A DNA stretch of 64,000 nucleotides from Melieria omissa (lineage: Eukaryota > Arthropoda > Insecta > Diptera > Ulidiidae). Position numbers and translations under genes: made by a program. Within the stretch, counting starts at the first letter, position 1; every line of letters begins with the position of its first letter. Where the stretch lies: assembly GCA_963971225.1 (NCBI GenBank), contig OZ020269.1, positions 40,693,264-40,757,263 on the forward strand, written 5' to 3'. This document shows, one piece after another, positions 62,749 through 64,000 of this stretch. The notes under the pieces are model-generated. The model was not told the DNA's origin, searched no databases, and worked only from the letters and a program-made list of their open reading frames with translations.

Positions 62749-64000
62749 ATCGCGAACCCGCGCCGCGTAATAAAAAAATACAACACACTGTGAAACAAAC
62801 TAAAAACATTAACAAACACATGTAAATTACAAAATATTCAACAATTATAAAGTTACACAAAAACTACAAACGTGAAAAGTGACCCAAAAAAACCAAATAC
62901 GAAGAGTGACAACGCAACAAACAGTGAAACCATCCAAAAAGTGCGATTACAATATTAAAACAGTGCACAAATAAAATAAAATCACAGAAACCAGAATAAC
63001 AAAAGTTAAAACAAAAACAAACTCCAACCACATTAGACACTTAAAAGACAGTGCAGTGTTGTGCAGAACACTTAGCAAACGGGGACTACAGAAGAACGCA
63101 TACCAACAACAAACACACCCACAGCAGAGAACAGCACTAACAACAACAAACACACCCACAGCAGAACACAGAGTGGACGAAAACGGCAGCAAGAACAGCA
63201 CAGTACAACACAGGAGCGGACACTCAGCTACAAAGGAGATTCCCATTCTGGGGCACTGGGCCCCCATAAGATAAGCCCAAAATTTTTTATTAATTAAATT
63301 AACAGAAACAATCCCATACACTAACACAAACATATATTTCTAGAAGATATAATATTCCCATTCCCTAAACTCTATATAAAATATTACGTGTACATTTCCC
63401 CTGTACACATACAAAATAGCGCAGTGCAGTAAGCAATCCCGCTACTGCACAAATTTTGCGCTTTTTGTGTTCGCATTCTCCTTTGTGCGACCTACACAGG
63501 CAAAGCAGCAAAAACTCCCGCTGCAGCCTGCTTCCCACTAACTCGCTAATCTGCAAATTCTCCCTACGTTTGCTTTGTGCATATCGCAGATCAGCAGCGA
63601 CCACTCCAGCTGTTGATCTCGCGCTCTCCCATTTGTGTACATTTTCGCGTTTCGCTTTGTGCGATATACGCACGCACAAGCAGCAAGCACTCCCGCTGCT
63701 GCCCTCAAGTGCAATCACATTTTCTTACGTCTGCCTAAGCAATTCCCCTCTTTCGCTAGCAGAAGTAAACAACGCAAGTGGGACGAGTTACTGTTTTTTC
63801 GCAGCACATTTAAAAATTTTCTTGGACTTCGAAAATTTTCAAGAGTGCTGCATATACTCATACACTGCATCCCCCACTCGCACACAAAAGTTGTTGGTAG
63901 ACAAAATAATTTCGACACCCTACTTACACTAATACAAATAATCACATACACATATATATACATACAAATTATATATTTATACACACATATACATATTTTC
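62749..64000 (+). other. BEL copy 4 leader
   Basis: A/C-rich non-coding leader. It contains a short tandem CAACAAACACACCCACAGCA repeat (about 63108 and 63140), then GC-richer blocks near 63420-63760 shared with copies 1-3, and AT-rich sequence to the edge. Confidence 0.75.

Larger units (their letters stand above)
62485..64000 (+). mobile_element. BEL/Pao element copy 4, 5' end only
   Basis: LTR, primer site and leader; the element continues beyond the window, so coding capacity is unknown. The leader is collinear with that of copy 1 but free of its insertions and served as the empty-site reference. Confidence 0.88.

Overview
This window is repeat-dense animal DNA, most likely from a dipteran insect. 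It holds no bacterial-type operons, rRNA or CRISPR. It has AT-rich spacers, Ty3/gypsy and BEL/Pao LTR retrotransposons, mariner, hAT, P-type and TTAA-target DNA transposons, tRNA-derived SINEs and non-LTR retrotransposons. The mix suits an acalyptrate fly (a tephritid-like genome is my guess), but the species cannot be fixed from sequence alone.

The only host protein-coding sequence I can support is the 3' end of a CD36/SCARB-family membrane receptor on the minus strand. A penultimate exon (35442-35692) and a terminal exon (24565-24759) have intact reading frames, intact splice signals and matching phase. They are separated by a 10.7 kb intron. Everything above 35692 is upstream intron or flank of that gene, and everything below about 24535 lies 3' of it.

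Layout. 1-2896: end of a gypsy element with two nonsense codons in pol. 4424-7944: internally deleted relative with ATAC target duplications. 9676-17054: BEL/Pao element with TGACG duplications, itself carrying five insertions. 17055-24200: spacers with TTAA MITEs, a Tigger-like remnant, a SINE and a 1.5 kb DNA transposon with AAAT duplications. 24565-35692: CD36 exons and their intron (foldback element, TTAA elements, a P-type element, two CR1/Jockey-like LINEs). 35817-42518: a hAT element (8-bp duplications) split by a second BEL copy. 43181-50236: an RNase H-encoding LINE split by a third, very young BEL copy on the minus strand. 52816-57476: a minus-strand gypsy element with ATAG duplications, internal tandem arrays and a nested MITE. 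59694-61700: a hAT remnant, a SINE inserted in its end, and a mariner copy. 62485-64000: 5' end of a fourth BEL copy.

How the parts relate. Three BEL copies (copies 1-3) share the same gag-protease architecture, with most of pol missing and only a reverse-transcriptase tail motif left at the same junction. They therefore look like a non-autonomous subfamily that spread using enzymes supplied elsewhere. Many insertions can be dated relative to each other because target duplications, empty-site paralogues and nesting are all visible in the window. The clearest leads for follow-up are the pol-less BEL subfamily, the P-type element with 31-bp inverted repeats, and the CD36 gene embedded in this nest.
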